Source: DATEJJ01 sp039649115 | Lineage (GTDB): Bacteria; Actinomycetota; Actinomycetes; Mycobacteriales; Micromonosporaceae | Length of the DNA: 64,000 bases | NCBI GenBank assembly: GCA_039649115.1 | Contig: JBBWZQ010000310.1 | Coordinates: 1-64,000 of the forward strand | Direction of reading: 5' to 3' | Part shown: positions 49,142-58,018 of the stretch, in pieces | Layout of the letters: every line of letters starts with the position of its first letter | Numbering within the stretch: position 1 is the first letter of the stretch | The notes under the pieces: model-generated | Seen by the model: only the letters and a program-made list of their open reading frames with translations | Database searches by the model: none | Told to the model about the DNA's origin: nothing | Program-made: the position numbers and the translations under genes

Positions 49142-49280
49142 TCACCGGTGCCATTGGGTGGCCAGTTGGGGCGGGCAGATCCCGGCGGGCAGGGTGGTTG
49201 GCGAACCCAGCGGCCCGGCTGGCCCGCAGCCGCCGGCCGGATCCGGCGCGGTCGACGAGGTCGGGGCGGGGTTCAACGAC
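49142..49280 (-). pseudogene. Remnant of the SCO6880-like gene's 3' end
   Basis: The DNA encodes GRRLRASRAAGFAN and, one frame shifted, TLPAGICPPQLATQWHR then stop, nearly the same as LRRLWASQAAGFATTLPCG and ICPPQLAAQWPR at the end of the 52653 gene. It is a leftover of a partial tandem duplication with a frameshift. It overlaps the end of the 49956 gene. Confidence 0.75.
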
Positions 49281-49956
49281 GAGGTCCGCGTGGCAGGCCG
49301 GGCGGACCTCGGTGGCCCGCCCCGGGGGGTCGCGCTGATACGGCGGCCCCGCCGTCAGCGGCGGCAGTTGGCGGAGATCCGCCTGGCGGGTCGAACGCCT
49401 TCGCTAATGCCGGCGGGCAATGGCCGCTGGCGGATCGCAGTGCCGCAGTCGCAGCGGTCACCGTAGAACCTTGGCCGGGCTCGCGTACCGGGGTGGCCGG
49501 GCCGGTGCGGGGCAGTGCGGCGACCGCGGTGGCCGCGAACCCGGATCCGAGCGTGGCCTGCATCTCGTCGAGCAACTGTGGTCGGGTCGTCAGGTCTCGG
49601 GTTGCCGCCGTGCGGTTGAGGATGTCTGCGACCGTCGGCTCCAGGCTGGTGTTGGTGCGGTGCCGGTGGGAGCCGGTGGCGGCGGCGAACTCTGCGTCGG
49701 CCAGCAGGCGGTATACCGCCGCCGAGGTTCGATGCTGCCCAGCGTCAGGTGAGTCGGGTTGCGGGTGCAGCCGGGCGACTGCGGTGTGATGCTCGGCGAG
49801 GGCGCTGAGGTTGCTGGCCCGGGCGGCCGGGGTCGCGGCAGTGGCCAGCTCGGCGAGCCTGGTCGGGATTTCCTCGCGCGCCCAGGCCAGGCGACGTCTG
49901 GCATCCAGCCAGTCGCCGAGTGCCACGAGCCCGGCGAGCCGGTCGGTGACCGCCAT
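49273..49956 (-). CDS. Hypothetical protein, possibly truncated by a duplication joint
   Basis: 227 residues from ATG 49956. Helical N-terminus (LVALGDWLDARRRLAWAREE, LAELATAATPAARASNLSAL) and PPALAKAFDPPGG near the end. The last 20 residues (RPPGAGHRGPPGLPRGPRR) are out-of-frame translation of the SCO6880-type remnant, so the native end has probably been lost. Not recognised. Confidence 0.55.
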   Translation of the reverse strand: MAVTDRLAGLVALGDWLDARRRLAWAREEIPTRLAELATAATPAARASNLSALAEHHTAVARLHPQPDSPDAGQHRTSAAVYRLLADAEFAAATGSHRHRTNTSLEPTVADILNRTAATRDLTTRPQLLDEMQATLGSGFAATAVAALPRTGPATPVREPGQGSTVTAATAALRSASGHCPPALAKAFDPPGGSPPTAAADGGAAVSARPPGAGHRGPPGLPRGPRR

Positions 49957-50184
49957 TGGTTCGGTTCCCTTCTGGAGCGGTGCTGAAAGATGGGGCGGCG
50001 CCGCTTGGTTGCGTTGCGGGGCCGCTCGCCGGCTGCGCTCGACGACGTCGATGTAGGGATCCCGGTGAAGATGTCCACTCAAATGCGGGGCTACCTGTCC
50101 ACCGGAGGTATCTGTGGTGGGTCGGGTGACCGGTGTAGTTGTCCACTTCCCCACTCGCGTGGGCGTGGCCGGTGGGTGGCGGCC

Positions 50185-51105
50185 CTACCGGTGATGCTTG
50201 CGCGGGGTGGTGGGCGGAGTGGGTGGCCGGTGGGGTGCGGTGGTGATGGCGCGCACTTGGGGATGGTGCGTGGCTGGGGCGTCGAATGCTGCGGCCAACG
50301 CGGCCGGGTTGGGTGCCTGGTTGGCTGCGGTACCCGTCGTCGTTGTGGGCTGGGCTGGTGGCGGGCGAGCACCGCCGTCGTGGGCCGCGACGGTCAGTGG
50401 CCATAGCGCGGCAGCCTGCGCGGCGGCAGACACCGACAGGGCGTGGGTGGCGGGCACACCGATGCGCGAGGTCAGCCGCCGCCAGAACAGATTCAGCGCC
50501 TGGTCAGCCCATTGCGCGGCGCCCACCTGCCCGATCTCCGTGCTCCCGGTGCGGGCTGCGGTCGCGGCGGCGATGCGGTGCACGGCATGGACGACACCGA
50601 CGTCCTCGGCGATCGTCGCGCCGGCAGTCCAGGCCCGGGCGACCGCGTTGCACAGCAGCACAGCGGGCTCGGTCGTCTTCGCCGCCCTAGCCGCGGCGAG
50701 GACCTCGCCGGCCAACGGGGCAGGCACGGCGGCAGCCAGTTCTGTCAGGTTCGGTGGCGTGGCGTGCCGGGCGATGTCGGTGGCGTGCCGGGCGATGTCG
50801 GTGGCGATCTGCGCGGTCGGGTCGTCGTAGCGTCGGCGCATGTCCTGGGCGATCGCGTCGGCGCAGCGTGCGATGGCGCCCTGAACATTGCCATGCAGGC
50901 CGCGCTGCCACCCCACTGCGGCGGCGGCCAACAGTTGCCGGTCGCCTGCCGGCGCGTGCTGCCAGGCGTTGACCGCGGCGGGCAGAACCCGGGCGACGGC
51001 ATCGCCCCGCAGCAGATCGGGGTGCCGGGCGAGAGCCGGTGGCCACAGGCTGACCACGCGGGACAGTAGGTCCATGTGGTCTGCGCGGCGGGCGAAGATG
51101 GCCAT
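50185..51105 (-). CDS. Hypothetical helical protein of the T4SS operon
   Basis: 306 residues, ATG 51105 with GGAAGGA upstream. Largely helical and Ala-rich (WPPALARHPDLLRGDAVARV, VLCNAVARAWTAGATIAED-like stretch), containing a 7-residue tandem repeat (ATDIARHATDIARHAT) from a 21-bp DNA duplication. It ends with NPAALAAAFDAPATHH, the motif shared with two neighbours. Not a known family. Confidence 0.6.
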   Translation of the reverse strand: MAIFARRADHMDLLSRVVSLWPPALARHPDLLRGDAVARVLPAAVNAWQHAPAGDRQLLAAAAVGWQRGLHGNVQGAIARCADAIAQDMRRRYDDPTAQIATDIARHATDIARHATPPNLTELAAAVPAPLAGEVLAAARAAKTTEPAVLLCNAVARAWTAGATIAEDVGVVHAVHRIAAATAARTGSTEIGQVGAAQWADQALNLFWRRLTSRIGVPATHALSVSAAAQAAALWPLTVAAHDGGARPPPAQPTTTTGTAANQAPNPAALAAAFDAPATHHPQVRAITTAPHRPPTPPTTPRKHHR

Positions 51106-51162
51106 GGAATCCTTCCGGTGGGTTGGCCCGGCGATGCCGGGCCGGCGAGCTGGTCGAGATGG

Positions 51163-52653
51163 TTAGCGGGGCCATTGGGCGGCGAGCTGGGGTGGGCAGA
51201 TACCGCAGGGCAGGGTGGTGGCGAACCCGGCGGCCTGGCTGGCCCACAAACGCCGCAACCGGATCTTGGCGACCTCCGCGCGGGACTCGACGTCGGCGAC
51301 GGCCCGGCCGAGATCGTCTTTGTCGGTGACGGTCACCGTGACGAACATCGACATCAGTCCGACCCCGGCGCCGGCCGCCTCTTCCCGGGCGGCGTGCAGC
51401 GCCCGCTCTCGGTCCTGGCGGTCGCGGGCGTTCTCGTCGCGTTTCTGCGCCGCGCGCAGCGCGTCGCGAAAGGCGGCCGCGTTGACCTCCCGCTCGACCA
51501 GTTGGGCCGCCCGTCCGGCCGAGTGCGGCCGGTAAATCAGCGACACACGTTTGGGGTACGGGCCGGGAGCCAGCAGCCGGGCCAGCACATCGGCGTGGAC
51601 CTGCGCCCGCGGCGCCTCGTGCCACGCCCAGGACACCGACCAGCCGGAATCGTGCTGGTAGTGGTCGTAGTGCTCCTCGGCGGCCACCGGTCCGGTGGTG
51701 TCCCAGTCCAGGTAACGGTCCACAGTGGCCGGATCCTGGCCACCGAGGAGCCGGGCCACATCGCCGCGTGCCATCGGGTCGTAGGAGGTACGCACCGCCG
51801 CGACCAGGTCGCGGGCGCTGGCCCGGCCCAACACGGTCAGCCCGCAACTGCCCAGCGAGTCAGCCAGGCCCGGTAGGGTGCGGCCGATCTCGGCGACCGA
51901 CTCGTCCAGGTTGCGGGGGCGGGCGGGGGACAGGGCGGGGTCGAACGTGATGCTGACCCTCGTCTCGACGTCGGCGGCCGCAGCTGGGGACACCTCGACC
52001 AGTTGGGTGAGCACCCGCCGGGCTGCGGCCGGGGCGTTCGGGGCGATCCGGCCGGTGACGTAGTCGGCCAGCCGCGACCCGGACGCCGGGGCGGTGTCCA
52101 CCGTGACGGTCACCCACCGCACGACCGGCAGGTAGCCCAATGAGGACAGCCAGCCACCCCAGTTGGCCACCCAGGTGCCCGCCTGCTGCCGGTCGACCAG
52201 CCACGTCGAGGTCGCCGCCGTGCGCAGCGTGGCCGTCATCGTGCCGACCCGCTTGTGCCAGACCAGCCCGTAGTCGCCGGCCGGGTCCTGCACGGCCAAC
52301 AAAGTGGTGGGGGCCAGCAGCCCGGGAAGCCGCCAAGCCTGGGCATGCGCGACAGTCACACCGGAGCGGTATGACGTGTAGCCGCGTGCCGACCCCCACC
52401 CCCAGCGCACCCGCTGCAGCACCCCGTGCAGCAGCGGTACACCGTCCCAACGCAGCACCGTTCCGCCGATGACCAGCAGCGCCGGGATGGCCACGACCGC
52501 CAGTGCGGTCGGGCTCAGCGACGCCGAGATGATCAGCGTGGTCAGCGCGGCCAGCACCATCAGCGTCTGCCCCGAGCCCAGGCCCATCAGGCCCATGCCC
52601 CGGTTTCTGCGCCAGCCGCCGTAGGTACGCACCTGCTCTTCGCCCTGCGTCAT
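51163..52653 (-). CDS. SCO6880-family T4SS protein (PrgI/VirB4 N-terminal-like)
   Basis: 496 residues. Starts with VRTYGGWRRNRGMGLMGLGS and two membrane segments (about 30-65: LMVLAALTTLIISASLSPTA, VVAIPALLVIGGTVLRWDGV), as in PrgI-type proteins, followed by a long soluble part (SGWSVSWAWHEAPRAQVHAD, VSLIYRPHSAGRAAQLVERE) and a C-terminal coiled segment. This matches the SCO6880 family, which sits next to VirB6-like and ATPase genes in actinomycete conjugative elements and likely forms the inner-membrane channel with VirB4. ATG 52653 lies seven bases after the VirB6-like stop. A broken duplicate of its 3' end is at 49142-49280. Confidence 0.82.
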   Translation of the reverse strand: MTQGEEQVRTYGGWRRNRGMGLMGLGSGQTLMVLAALTTLIISASLSPTALAVVAIPALLVIGGTVLRWDGVPLLHGVLQRVRWGWGSARGYTSYRSGVTVAHAQAWRLPGLLAPTTLLAVQDPAGDYGLVWHKRVGTMTATLRTAATSTWLVDRQQAGTWVANWGGWLSSLGYLPVVRWVTVTVDTAPASGSRLADYVTGRIAPNAPAAARRVLTQLVEVSPAAAADVETRVSITFDPALSPARPRNLDESVAEIGRTLPGLADSLGSCGLTVLGRASARDLVAAVRTSYDPMARGDVARLLGGQDPATVDRYLDWDTTGPVAAEEHYDHYQHDSGWSVSWAWHEAPRAQVHADVLARLLAPGPYPKRVSLIYRPHSAGRAAQLVEREVNAAAFRDALRAAQKRDENARDRQDRERALHAAREEAAGAGVGLMSMFVTVTVTDKDDLGRAVADVESRAEVAKIRLRRLWASQAAGFATTLPCGICPPQLAAQWPR

Positions 52654-52660
52654 GCTCGGT

Positions 52661-54109
52661 TCACCCGCTCTTCGTGGAGTCCGCCGCCGCCGCGGCGGCG
52701 GTGTTCGCGGCGGCCTTGACGGTGCTGGTCACGGCGCCGGTCACCACGACTGCACCGGCGACGATCGGCGCGGCCGGCCCGGCTGCGGCGGAGGCACCCA
52801 GCGCCGCGCTGGTCCCGGCACCCGCACTAGCGCCCGCCCCAGCGCCGGCGCCGGTCGTCGCAGCAGCGCTGCCCGCCCCGGCCCCGCCCGCCGGCGCGGA
52901 GCCTCCGCCGGCCGAGGTGATGTTCGAGACCTTCCCGGGCCCCGCTTCGCCGCGAAACACCGGCGGCTTGAGGTCACCGGCGGGGCCGGGCGGCGCACCG
53001 GGCCCGCCACCTGGGCCCAGCCCGCCACCGCCCCGGCCAGGCCCAAGGCCGCTGGGCCCGGCCGCGCTTGGGCGCGCGTCGCCCGGGCCACCCGGGGAAC
53101 TGCCCCGGTCGAACATCTCGCCGAGGTAGCGGGCGTGGTCGTTGACGCTGGACCCGCCGACACCGCGCAGCGACGACGCCGCGTGCATGCCGGCGGCGCC
53201 AGCGGAGGCCAGCATGCCCAGACCGCCGCCGCCTGGCTGCAGAGTGCCGACAGTCCAGTTGAAGAAGCGCAGCAGCACCGGCAGCGCGGCCAGGGCGACG
53301 ATCATCATGGCCACGCCGAACAGCAGCACGCGCGGGTCCCTGGAGCTGTTCTCGCCGGTCATCCAGATCATGACCGCGTAGGCCATGGCCGCGCAGTCCT
53401 TGTAGAAGATCAGGGTGAGCAGCCACGCCACGATCTTGCGCAGCCAGCCGCTGGTGGCGTTGGTGAAGCTGCCGGCCGCGGCCAGGGTCGTCATTGGGGC
53501 CAGGATCAGCACCGCGCCGTCGCGGAACAGCATCAGCATGGCCTGGATCAACGCGCAGGTCATCGCGACACTGCTGATCAAGATGACCAGGCCGACCGGC
53601 ATGCCGCCCGGGTTGAGGACGGGCACGACCAAGCTGGCTAGACGTTTGCCGAGGCTTGGTTCGCCGACCGATTTCAACGCCGAAGTGAGCACGTAGTTGG
53701 CGAACGCGTCGGTGCCGGCCAGCAACAGGTTGGTGCCGAATACGCCGACGGCCGACCACAGCGAGGTGTTCCACAGCCCGCGCAGCACGTTGACCAGCGG
53801 CGCCGGCTTGCGTGACAGCACCATCAGCAGCCCGTTCCACATCATCCCGCCCACCGCGATCACCATGGTGATCGGCAGGATCAGCGCGTGCAGCCGGGCC
53901 ACCGCGTCGATCGGGATGGCGTTCGGGTCGGTGTTGCCGCGGTTGGGATACAGGCCGATCGAGGGCACCATTACCCACCAGCTCGCGGAGATGTCGATCA
54001 GCCACTGCTCCGCCGTGACGATCACTTGAGCGGCCTGGCCAAAGACTGAGTTGCTCACCGCGACCGCGACCTCGGTGGCGAGGCACGAGGTGTCCCAGGG
54101 GGTGCACAT
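52661..54109 (-). CDS. VirB6/TrbL-like membrane channel protein
   Basis: 482 residues from ATG 54109 (GGAGG ten bases upstream). Six or more hydrophobic segments between about 50 and 320 (LILPITMVIAVGGMMWNGLL, MPVGLVILISSVAMTCALIQ, LLFGVAMMIVALAALPVLLR), typical of VirB6/TrbL. The last 130 residues are Gly/Pro/Ala-rich and low in complexity. It would form the cytoplasmic membrane channel of the T4SS. The open frame upstream belongs to the shadow of the 54884 gene. Confidence 0.82.
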   Translation of the reverse strand: MCTPWDTSCLATEVAVAVSNSVFGQAAQVIVTAEQWLIDISASWWVMVPSIGLYPNRGNTDPNAIPIDAVARLHALILPITMVIAVGGMMWNGLLMVLSRKPAPLVNVLRGLWNTSLWSAVGVFGTNLLLAGTDAFANYVLTSALKSVGEPSLGKRLASLVVPVLNPGGMPVGLVILISSVAMTCALIQAMLMLFRDGAVLILAPMTTLAAAGSFTNATSGWLRKIVAWLLTLIFYKDCAAMAYAVMIWMTGENSSRDPRVLLFGVAMMIVALAALPVLLRFFNWTVGTLQPGGGGLGMLASAGAAGMHAASSLRGVGGSSVNDHARYLGEMFDRGSSPGGPGDARPSAAGPSGLGPGRGGGGLGPGGGPGAPPGPAGDLKPPVFRGEAGPGKVSNITSAGGGSAPAGGAGAGSAAATTGAGAGAGASAGAGTSAALGASAAAGPAAPIVAGAVVVTGAVTSTVKAAANTAAAAAADSTKSG

Positions 54110-54116
54110 AGTGGGG

Positions 54117-54884
54117 TCAGCCTCCGTCCGGGAATCGGCTGTAGCCGGCGGTGTCGGTGACCACCGACGCGTTCGTGGTCCAGTCCCCGCCGGGCGGTGC
54201 CACCAGCGCCCAGTCCCCACCGACCCATTGCACGGTGGTGACCAGCGCGACCAGGACCGACCCGCCGGAGGCGCCGGGGCCCTCGATGAGCAGCCGCACG
54301 GTGGCAGTGTCGGCGGCGGCGTCGACGCGGTAGCCACGGGTGGTGGAGTACAACCGTCCGGCTGGCTGGCCGTAGGGCAGGCCGAGCTGCGCCTGAGCCT
54401 GCTGGTAGTCCTCGTCGAGGTGCTGGCCCAACGCGGCCGCGCTGGTGCCGACGACCTGCTCGCGCAGGGTCGGCTCGAACACCTTGGGCCCGACCTGGGG
54501 GCTTAGACGAACGCTGATGTGCACCGCGGCGAGGACAGCGCCGAGTGGGGTGTGGGCGAAGCCGCGGGCCCGCCCGCCGGCGGTGTCGGCAGGCCCGGCG
54601 GCCCGGGAGACCGGCACCCGTGCCCCGGCCACGGTGTCCCATCGCATGTCGTCCACTGGCGGCGACGGCGATGTCGAGTCTGACGGAGACGCCGGCGGCG
54701 CGGCGGAGCTCGCCACCGCGGCGGCCGGGCCGGTGGTGGCGGGCACCGGCCCGCCGGCACTGCTCGGGCCCAGCGCGACGACCAGGCCGATCACGGCGGC
54801 GCCGAGGACCAGCAGCCCGGCGGCGACTCCAGCCACGACGGCGCGGGTACGCCGGCGGGCTCGCCGCGCGATGTCGTCGGTCAT
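54117..54884 (-). CDS. Membrane-anchored NTF2-like conjugation protein
   Basis: 255 residues. Basic start, one membrane segment (about 14-38: RAVVAGVAAGLLVLGAAVIG), a Pro/Ser/Thr linker to about 80, then a soluble domain with RLYSTTRGYRVDAAADTATV, RLLIEGPGASGGSVLVALVT and VQWVGGDWALVAPPGG, the pattern of VirB8/NTF2-like domains seen in Gram-positive TcpC/TraM-type proteins. Likely a T4SS core component on the outer face. It lies 8 bp before the VirB6-like start. Confidence 0.75.
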   Translation of the reverse strand: MTDDIARRARRRTRAVVAGVAAGLLVLGAAVIGLVVALGPSSAGGPVPATTGPAAAVASSAAPPASPSDSTSPSPPVDDMRWDTVAGARVPVSRAAGPADTAGGRARGFAHTPLGAVLAAVHISVRLSPQVGPKVFEPTLREQVVGTSAAALGQHLDEDYQQAQAQLGLPYGQPAGRLYSTTRGYRVDAAADTATVRLLIEGPGASGGSVLVALVTTVQWVGGDWALVAPPGGDWTTNASVVTDTAGYSRFPDGG

Positions 54885-54888
54885 GGCG

Positions 54889-55203
54889 TCACAACACCGC
54901 GCCGACGACGGTCGCGGCGATCGCGCCGACGGTTAGCCCGCCCAGCACCCAGGGGATGCCGGTGGCACCGTCCACAGCGGTCGACGACCGGTTACGCCTG
55001 CCGAGGACCATCATGCCGCCGCAGATGAACAAGCCCAGCACGCCACCGACCAGCAGCGCCCACTTGCCCCAGCCCAAAAACATCGTGGCGACCCCGCCGA
55101 GTCCGGGGATCTCCACCGGGGCCGGGTCCAGGCTCCCAGGCGCCGGGGTCGGGTCCGCGGCCAGGAATGCCGCCGTCGCGTCGGCGAGGAATTGGATCAG
55201 CAT
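54889..55203 (-). CDS. Small two-TM protein, VirB2/TrbC-like
   Basis: 104 residues from ATG 55203, which has AAGGAG six bases upstream (ATG 55218 contains that site). N-terminal Pro/Ala segment and two membrane segments at about 48-65 (WGKWALLVGGVLGLFICGGM) and 84-103 (WVLGGLTVGAIAATVVGAVL). The two-TM size suits a VirB2-like or T4SS small subunit. It is the first gene of the 12-gene minus-strand operon. Confidence 0.65.
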   Translation of the reverse strand: MLIQFLADATAAFLAADPTPAPGSLDPAPVEIPGLGGVATMFLGWGKWALLVGGVLGLFICGGMMVLGRRNRSSTAVDGATGIPWVLGGLTVGAIAATVVGAVL

Positions 55204-55388
55204 GCCGTGCTCCTTCATCCCAGGTGGCCCGCCCGGCGGCGGGCCCGTGACCTGGACGATGGCCGCGGGCCGATAGCGGCGACGTTGGCGGCGGCGTACT
55301 CGTACGCGCTACGGCCGTTACGGGTAGCGCTGCCGCTCACCCTCCCCGGGTTTCGTGAGGCGATCACGACCCCCGTGAGGAGGTGGGT
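55204..55388. promoter_or_regulatory. Divergent control region of the two transfer operons
   Basis: The 185-bp gap separates the minus-strand T4SS operon (from 55203) and the plus-strand wall-hydrolase operon (from 55389). Arms CCAGGT and ACCTGG enclose CCGCCCG and GGCGGG near 55221-55257. No clear consensus promoter is visible; both promoters must lie here or upstream genes must read in. Confidence 0.35.
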
Positions 55389-55964
55389 ATGCGCGCGCTG
55401 CCCCGCACCGGCGTGGCCGCGACCACGGTGGCGGTCACCGCGGCGATGGTGCTGCTGCTGTGGCCCACCGGCGGCCGGGACCAGCCGGCGGTGCACGGTG
55501 CCGCGTCGGCACGGCCGTCGGTGAGCCCGCCGACCGACCCGAACACCGACTACCGCAACCCCGGCGCGGTGTGCCTGCGGTTCGCCGCCGCGGTGTACCG
55601 CCGCGACACCGCCGCAGACCCCAGCGCCCAGACCGCCTACCGGCGGGCGATGGCCTACGCGACCGGTGAACTGGCCACCGCGCTCGCCGCCCAACCCGAC
55701 GCCATAGACACGCAATGGGCGCAGTGGCAGGCCCACCGCGTCAGCACCGAACCCGCCGTCACCGCCGTGGTCGACGCCGACGGGCAGCCCGCCGACGGCG
55801 TGGCCGACGCCTACCGTGCTGCCCGGGCCACCGTCACCCCGGTCGGTGCGGACAGGTGGCGCGGCCCCACCGAGGTTCACCTCGTGCACTGCACCCTGCA
55901 CCGCGACGGCGGTGGCTGGCGGATCGCGGGCTACGACCTCAGCGACGGGTCGGGCACGCCATGA
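55389..55964 (+). CDS. Membrane-anchored conjugation protein with NTF2-like domain
   Basis: 191 residues, ATG 55389 with GAGGAGG upstream. One N-terminal membrane segment (TGVAATTVAVTAAMVLLLWP), a linker, then a domain beginning NPGAVCLRFAAAVYRRDTAA and ending VHLVHCTLHRDGGGWRIAGY, an NTF2/SnoaL-like ending as in VirB8-type proteins. It overlaps the wall hydrolase by four bases. It may link the hydrolase to the T4SS. Confidence 0.65.
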   Translation: MRALPRTGVAATTVAVTAAMVLLLWPTGGRDQPAVHGAASARPSVSPPTDPNTDYRNPGAVCLRFAAAVYRRDTAADPSAQTAYRRAMAYATGELATALAAQPDAIDTQWAQWQAHRVSTEPAVTAVVDADGQPADGVADAYRAARATVTPVGADRWRGPTEVHLVHCTLHRDGGGWRIAGYDLSDGSGTP

Positions 55965-57091
55965 GCGACGACCCGTCCGGCATCAGCGGCGGCAACTCCC
56001 GCCTGCCCCTGATCATCGGCGTGGCGGCGATCGTGATGGTCGCCGTCTGCGGGCTTGGCCTGATCGTGCTCGCCTCCGCCGGGGCCGGCGGAGGCGCGGC
56101 CGGCGCCGCGCAAGACAGCCAGGGCGGCGGCACAAAGCTTCGCCCGGACGCGCCGGTCCCGCCCCAGTACCTGGCGTGGGTGCTGCGCGCCGGCGCCCTG
56201 TGCCCGCAGGTCGGCCCGGCGGAGATCGCCGCCCAGATCGACCTGGAGTCCTCCTGGAACCCCGACGCCGTGGCCCACAACCCGTCCGAACGCGGCGGCG
56301 ACGCCATGGGCATCGCCCAGTTCCAGGCCGGAACTTGGCAGACCTGGGGCGGCGACCGCGACAACGACGGCCGCAACAGCCCGTACGACCCCGAAGACGC
56401 GATCCTCGCGCAGGGCTACCTGATGTGTGACCTGGTCGAGTGGGCCACCGGGCATGTGGCCGCTGGTCGGCTGCGTGGCGACCTGCTCGACCTGGCGTGG
56501 GCCGCCTACTTCTGCGGCCGGGTCTGCGTGCTCGACGCGGGCGCAGTGCCGAGCGCCGGGCTGGCCCACGACTACCCGGGGCAGGTCCGTGCCCGGCTGG
56601 TCAAGTACGCCGCCGCCGACCCGGGCGGCGCACTGGTCGGCCCCGCCGGCTGGACGCTGCCACTCAAGCACGGAACCTACCAAATCGGCTCCGGGTTCGG
56701 CATGCGCTGGGGCACGCTGCACGCCGGCGTCGACCTGATGGCCACCACCGGCACACCGATCTACGCGGCGGCCGCCGGCATCGTCCTGGACGCCGGCTGC
56801 ACCAGCCCGTTCTGCGACCGGCCCGGCGGCCTGAACGTGCCCGGGTGCGGGTGGCGCATCAACCTCAACCACGGCGGCGGGATCGTCACCCGCTACTGCC
56901 ACGCGGTGCGCCTCAACGTCCGCGCCGGCCAGCGAGTCGCCGCCGGGCAACTCATCGCCTGGGTCGGCTCCACCGGCAATTCCACCGGCCCGCACCTGCA
57001 CTTCGAGGTGCACCTGCACGCCCCGCCGGCAGACAACACCACCGCCGTCGACCCACTGCCCTTCCTGCGCAGCGTCGGGCTCGACCCGTAA
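55961..57091 (+). CDS. Bifunctional wall hydrolase: SLT transglycosylase and M23 peptidase
   Basis: 376 residues. Membrane segment at about 16-40. Transglycosylase domain at about 80-215: Glu96 in DLESSWNPDAV, GIAQFQAGTWQTW, YDPEDAILAQ, AWAAYFCG. M23 domain at about 230-370 with the zinc ligands His254 and Asp258 (HAGVD) and His345 and His347 (PHLHFE), and CHAVRLNVRAGQRVAAGQ. It cuts both glycan strands and peptide bridges, opening the wall for the transfer channel. ATG overlaps the previous stop. Both active sites look intact. Confidence 0.9.
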   Translation: MSDDPSGISGGNSRLPLIIGVAAIVMVAVCGLGLIVLASAGAGGGAAGAAQDSQGGGTKLRPDAPVPPQYLAWVLRAGALCPQVGPAEIAAQIDLESSWNPDAVAHNPSERGGDAMGIAQFQAGTWQTWGGDRDNDGRNSPYDPEDAILAQGYLMCDLVEWATGHVAAGRLRGDLLDLAWAAYFCGRVCVLDAGAVPSAGLAHDYPGQVRARLVKYAAADPGGALVGPAGWTLPLKHGTYQIGSGFGMRWGTLHAGVDLMATTGTPIYAAAAGIVLDAGCTSPFCDRPGGLNVPGCGWRINLNHGGGIVTRYCHAVRLNVRAGQRVAAGQLIAWVGSTGNSTGPHLHFEVHLHAPPADNTTAVDPLPFLRSVGLDP

Positions 57092-57126
57092 CCCCGGCCG
57101 ACAACTCGACAGCAAGGAGCAAAGCT

Positions 57127-57939
57127 GTGGCGACCCACCACACCTTCCCCGGCGAACACACGCTGGTCCGTGACGAACAGAGCGCTGGCTCGCTGACAGG
57201 CATCACCGAGGCCGCCCGCTGGACACCGGAAGCGGCCGAGGCCGACGACACTCTGACCGCCGGGCGCCGCGAATGGATGCGCCTGGCCGACAGCTCCGCC
57301 GCCACCCGGATCACTCTCGTCGTCGACCTGGTCTGGCAGCGCGAGTACCCCGCCGCCTACCACGCCGCGTACGCCGGCGTCGCCAGCCAAATCACACAGG
57401 AGGTGGCCCGCGCGGCCGTCGCCAACCCCCACGCCTGGATGACGCTGCACCACCTCACCGGGGCAGCCATCGACGCATTGACCCGCCGGGACACCCACAC
57501 CTTCCTCGCCCCGCCGGCCGACCGTCGCACCCTGACCGCCGGTCGTCGGGCGGCCGAGCAGTCTGGCCAGCCCGAGCCGTGGACCGCAGTCGCGCAAGCC
57601 GCTCTGGCCGGCACCGTCACTGCGGCCCGCATCGCGGGGGCATTGACCGCAGCCACCGATGTCGTCACCGGCTGGCGCACGCGCGGCGGTGACCGTCTCG
57701 CAGCCGACGCCCTCGTCGACGGGCAACCCGCCCGGGCCTGGGTCGCTGACCTTCTCGCTGGCATCAACCGCGACACCATCCTCGCGGCAAGACCCGCCGC
57801 GCCCGCCGCCACCACCGCGGCCGGGCTGGCCCGCCAGGACACCGCCGCGCCCGCCGCAGGCCCGGCCGCCGCCACCGGCCGCCGGGACAGCAGGTCCGCC
57901 GCCGCGCCGAGCACGACCGCCCGAGCGAGGTCGCGGTGA
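57127..57939 (+). CDS. Hypothetical protein of the transfer operon
   Basis: 270 residues from GTG 57127 (AAGGAG upstream). Mostly helical: REYPAAYHAAYAGVASQITQ, RAAVANPHAWMTLHHLTGAA, AALAGTVTAARIAGALTAAT. Pro/Ala-rich C-terminus. No membrane segment and no known motif. It lies between the wall hydrolase and the giant helicase gene. Confidence 0.6.
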   Translation: MATHHTFPGEHTLVRDEQSAGSLTGITEAARWTPEAAEADDTLTAGRREWMRLADSSAATRITLVVDLVWQREYPAAYHAAYAGVASQITQEVARAAVANPHAWMTLHHLTGAAIDALTRRDTHTFLAPPADRRTLTAGRRAAEQSGQPEPWTAVAQAALAGTVTAARIAGALTAATDVVTGWRTRGGDRLAADALVDGQPARAWVADLLAGINRDTILAARPAAPAATTAAGLARQDTAAPAAGPAAATGRRDSRSAAAPSTTARARSR

Positions 57940-58018
57940 ATCACGCCGCGCCAGTCCTTACACCCGGTGTCGGGTCCGGCCGGCCGTCGCAGCGCACCAG
58001 TATGAAGGGGGACAGCTG

